22,768 bases of DNA from an uncultured Collinsella sp. (GTDB lineage: Bacteria; Actinomycetota; Coriobacteriia; Coriobacteriales; Coriobacteriaceae): assembly GCA_905213265.1 (NCBI GenBank), contig CAJMHR010000036.1, forward strand, positions 1 through 22,768, written 5' to 3'. Position 1 is the first letter of the stretch; the number at the start of each line of letters is the position of its first letter. The notes under the pieces are model-generated. The model saw nothing but the letters and a program-made list of their open reading frames with translations. It was not told the origin of the DNA and did not search any database. This document shows, piece after piece, positions 22,419-22,768 of this stretch. Made by a program: the position numbers and the translations under genes.

Positions 22419-22768
22419 TGGCCATGACACGACTCTCCGACCCGACGCCGCGCATGACTCTCCCGCGGGCCCTGCTCTCCGAGGCCCTGCGCCTGGCGCG
22501 CTCCCCGCTCGCGGCGGTGCACCTCGTCTGCGGCCTGGCAGCCGGTCTTGCCTGCGGCGAGTACTCCTCCGTAGCCCGATGGGACCCGGCGCTGGGCGCG
22601 GACGCCTACGCCCAGTTCCTCGGCGCCCTCATGCCGCTCATGTCCGCCATCGTCTGCGGGCTCGCCGTGGACGAGGAGCGCGCTGCCGGGCGCCTCGCCA
22701 ACCTCACGGCGGTCCCCTCGCGCGGGCGCGCCGTCGCGGCGAAGCTGCTCGCCCTTGCGGCGCTCGGC
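22418..22768 (+). CDS. Second ABC permease (MutG/EpiG-like), cut by window edge
   Basis: The start is the ATG at 22418, overlapping the previous stop; a second ATG at 22424 is in frame. 117 residues are visible and the frame runs off the window. SEALRLARSPLAAVHLVCGL, a hydrophobic stretch LGALMPLMSAIVCGLAVDEE and the ERAAGRLANLTAVPSRG turn fit permeases of the lantibiotic-immunity ABC-2 type. It would complete the one-ATPase, two-permease complex. Confidence 0.82.
   Translation, partial: MAMTRLSDPTPRMTLPRALLSEALRLARSPLAAVHLVCGLAAGLACGEYSSVARWDPALGADAYAQFLGALMPLMSAIVCGLAVDEERAAGRLANLTAVPSRGRAVAAKLLALAALG

Overview
The window looks like a piece of a Coriobacteriia chromosome, most likely Collinsella or a close relative. 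The reasons are the high but uneven GC content, a LuxR-type regulator beside a large sortase-type surface protein, an atypical type II topoisomerase pair, and several redox genes typical of gut Actinobacteria. The genus is an inference from these traits, not a measurement. No tRNA, rRNA, CRISPR array, integrase or intact insertion sequence was seen.

Layout. Positions 1-5313 hold the end of a LuxR-family regulator and a 1455-residue exported protein with a C-terminal wall-anchor-like tail. Positions 5314-5838 are a long intergenic stretch with a strong hairpin, a 37-nt palindrome, a LexA-box-like site and a promoter. Positions 5839-10122 encode a two-gene type II topoisomerase operon (GyrB/ParE-like then GyrA/ParC-like) closed by a strong terminator at 10160-10208. 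Positions 10316-11239 are an AAA-type ATPase gene that has lost its P-loop end.

Positions 11348-14482 form a redox or electrophile-response cluster. A MerR regulator of the AdhR type (with Cys52) reads rightwards. Divergent from it is a leftward set: a carboxymuconolactone decarboxylase-cupin fusion, an alpha/beta hydrolase, and an iron-sulfur-flavoprotein-like flavodoxin. A MerR-type operator lies in the shared promoter. Positions 14714-18962 hold a LysR regulator divergent from an aldo/keto reductase, then a flavodoxin remnant, a second aldo/keto reductase and a YqhD-like alcohol dehydrogenase. Together these genes would reduce aldehydes and quinone-like compounds using NAD(P)H.

Positions 18963-20800 are a gene graveyard: a frameshifted ATPase, a GyrI-like protein broken by a stop and a frameshift, and a TetR stump. 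In the middle is one intact gene, a ToxN/AbiQ-like toxin (20014-20463) with its own promoter, a structured leader carrying two GNRA-capped hairpins, and its own terminator. This is the best candidate for an undescribed system here: a possible type III toxin-antitoxin locus whose RNA partner would be the structured leader. Positions 20920-22768 are a GC-rich ABC transporter operon of the lantibiotic-immunity type (ATPase, permease, and a second permease cut by the window edge).
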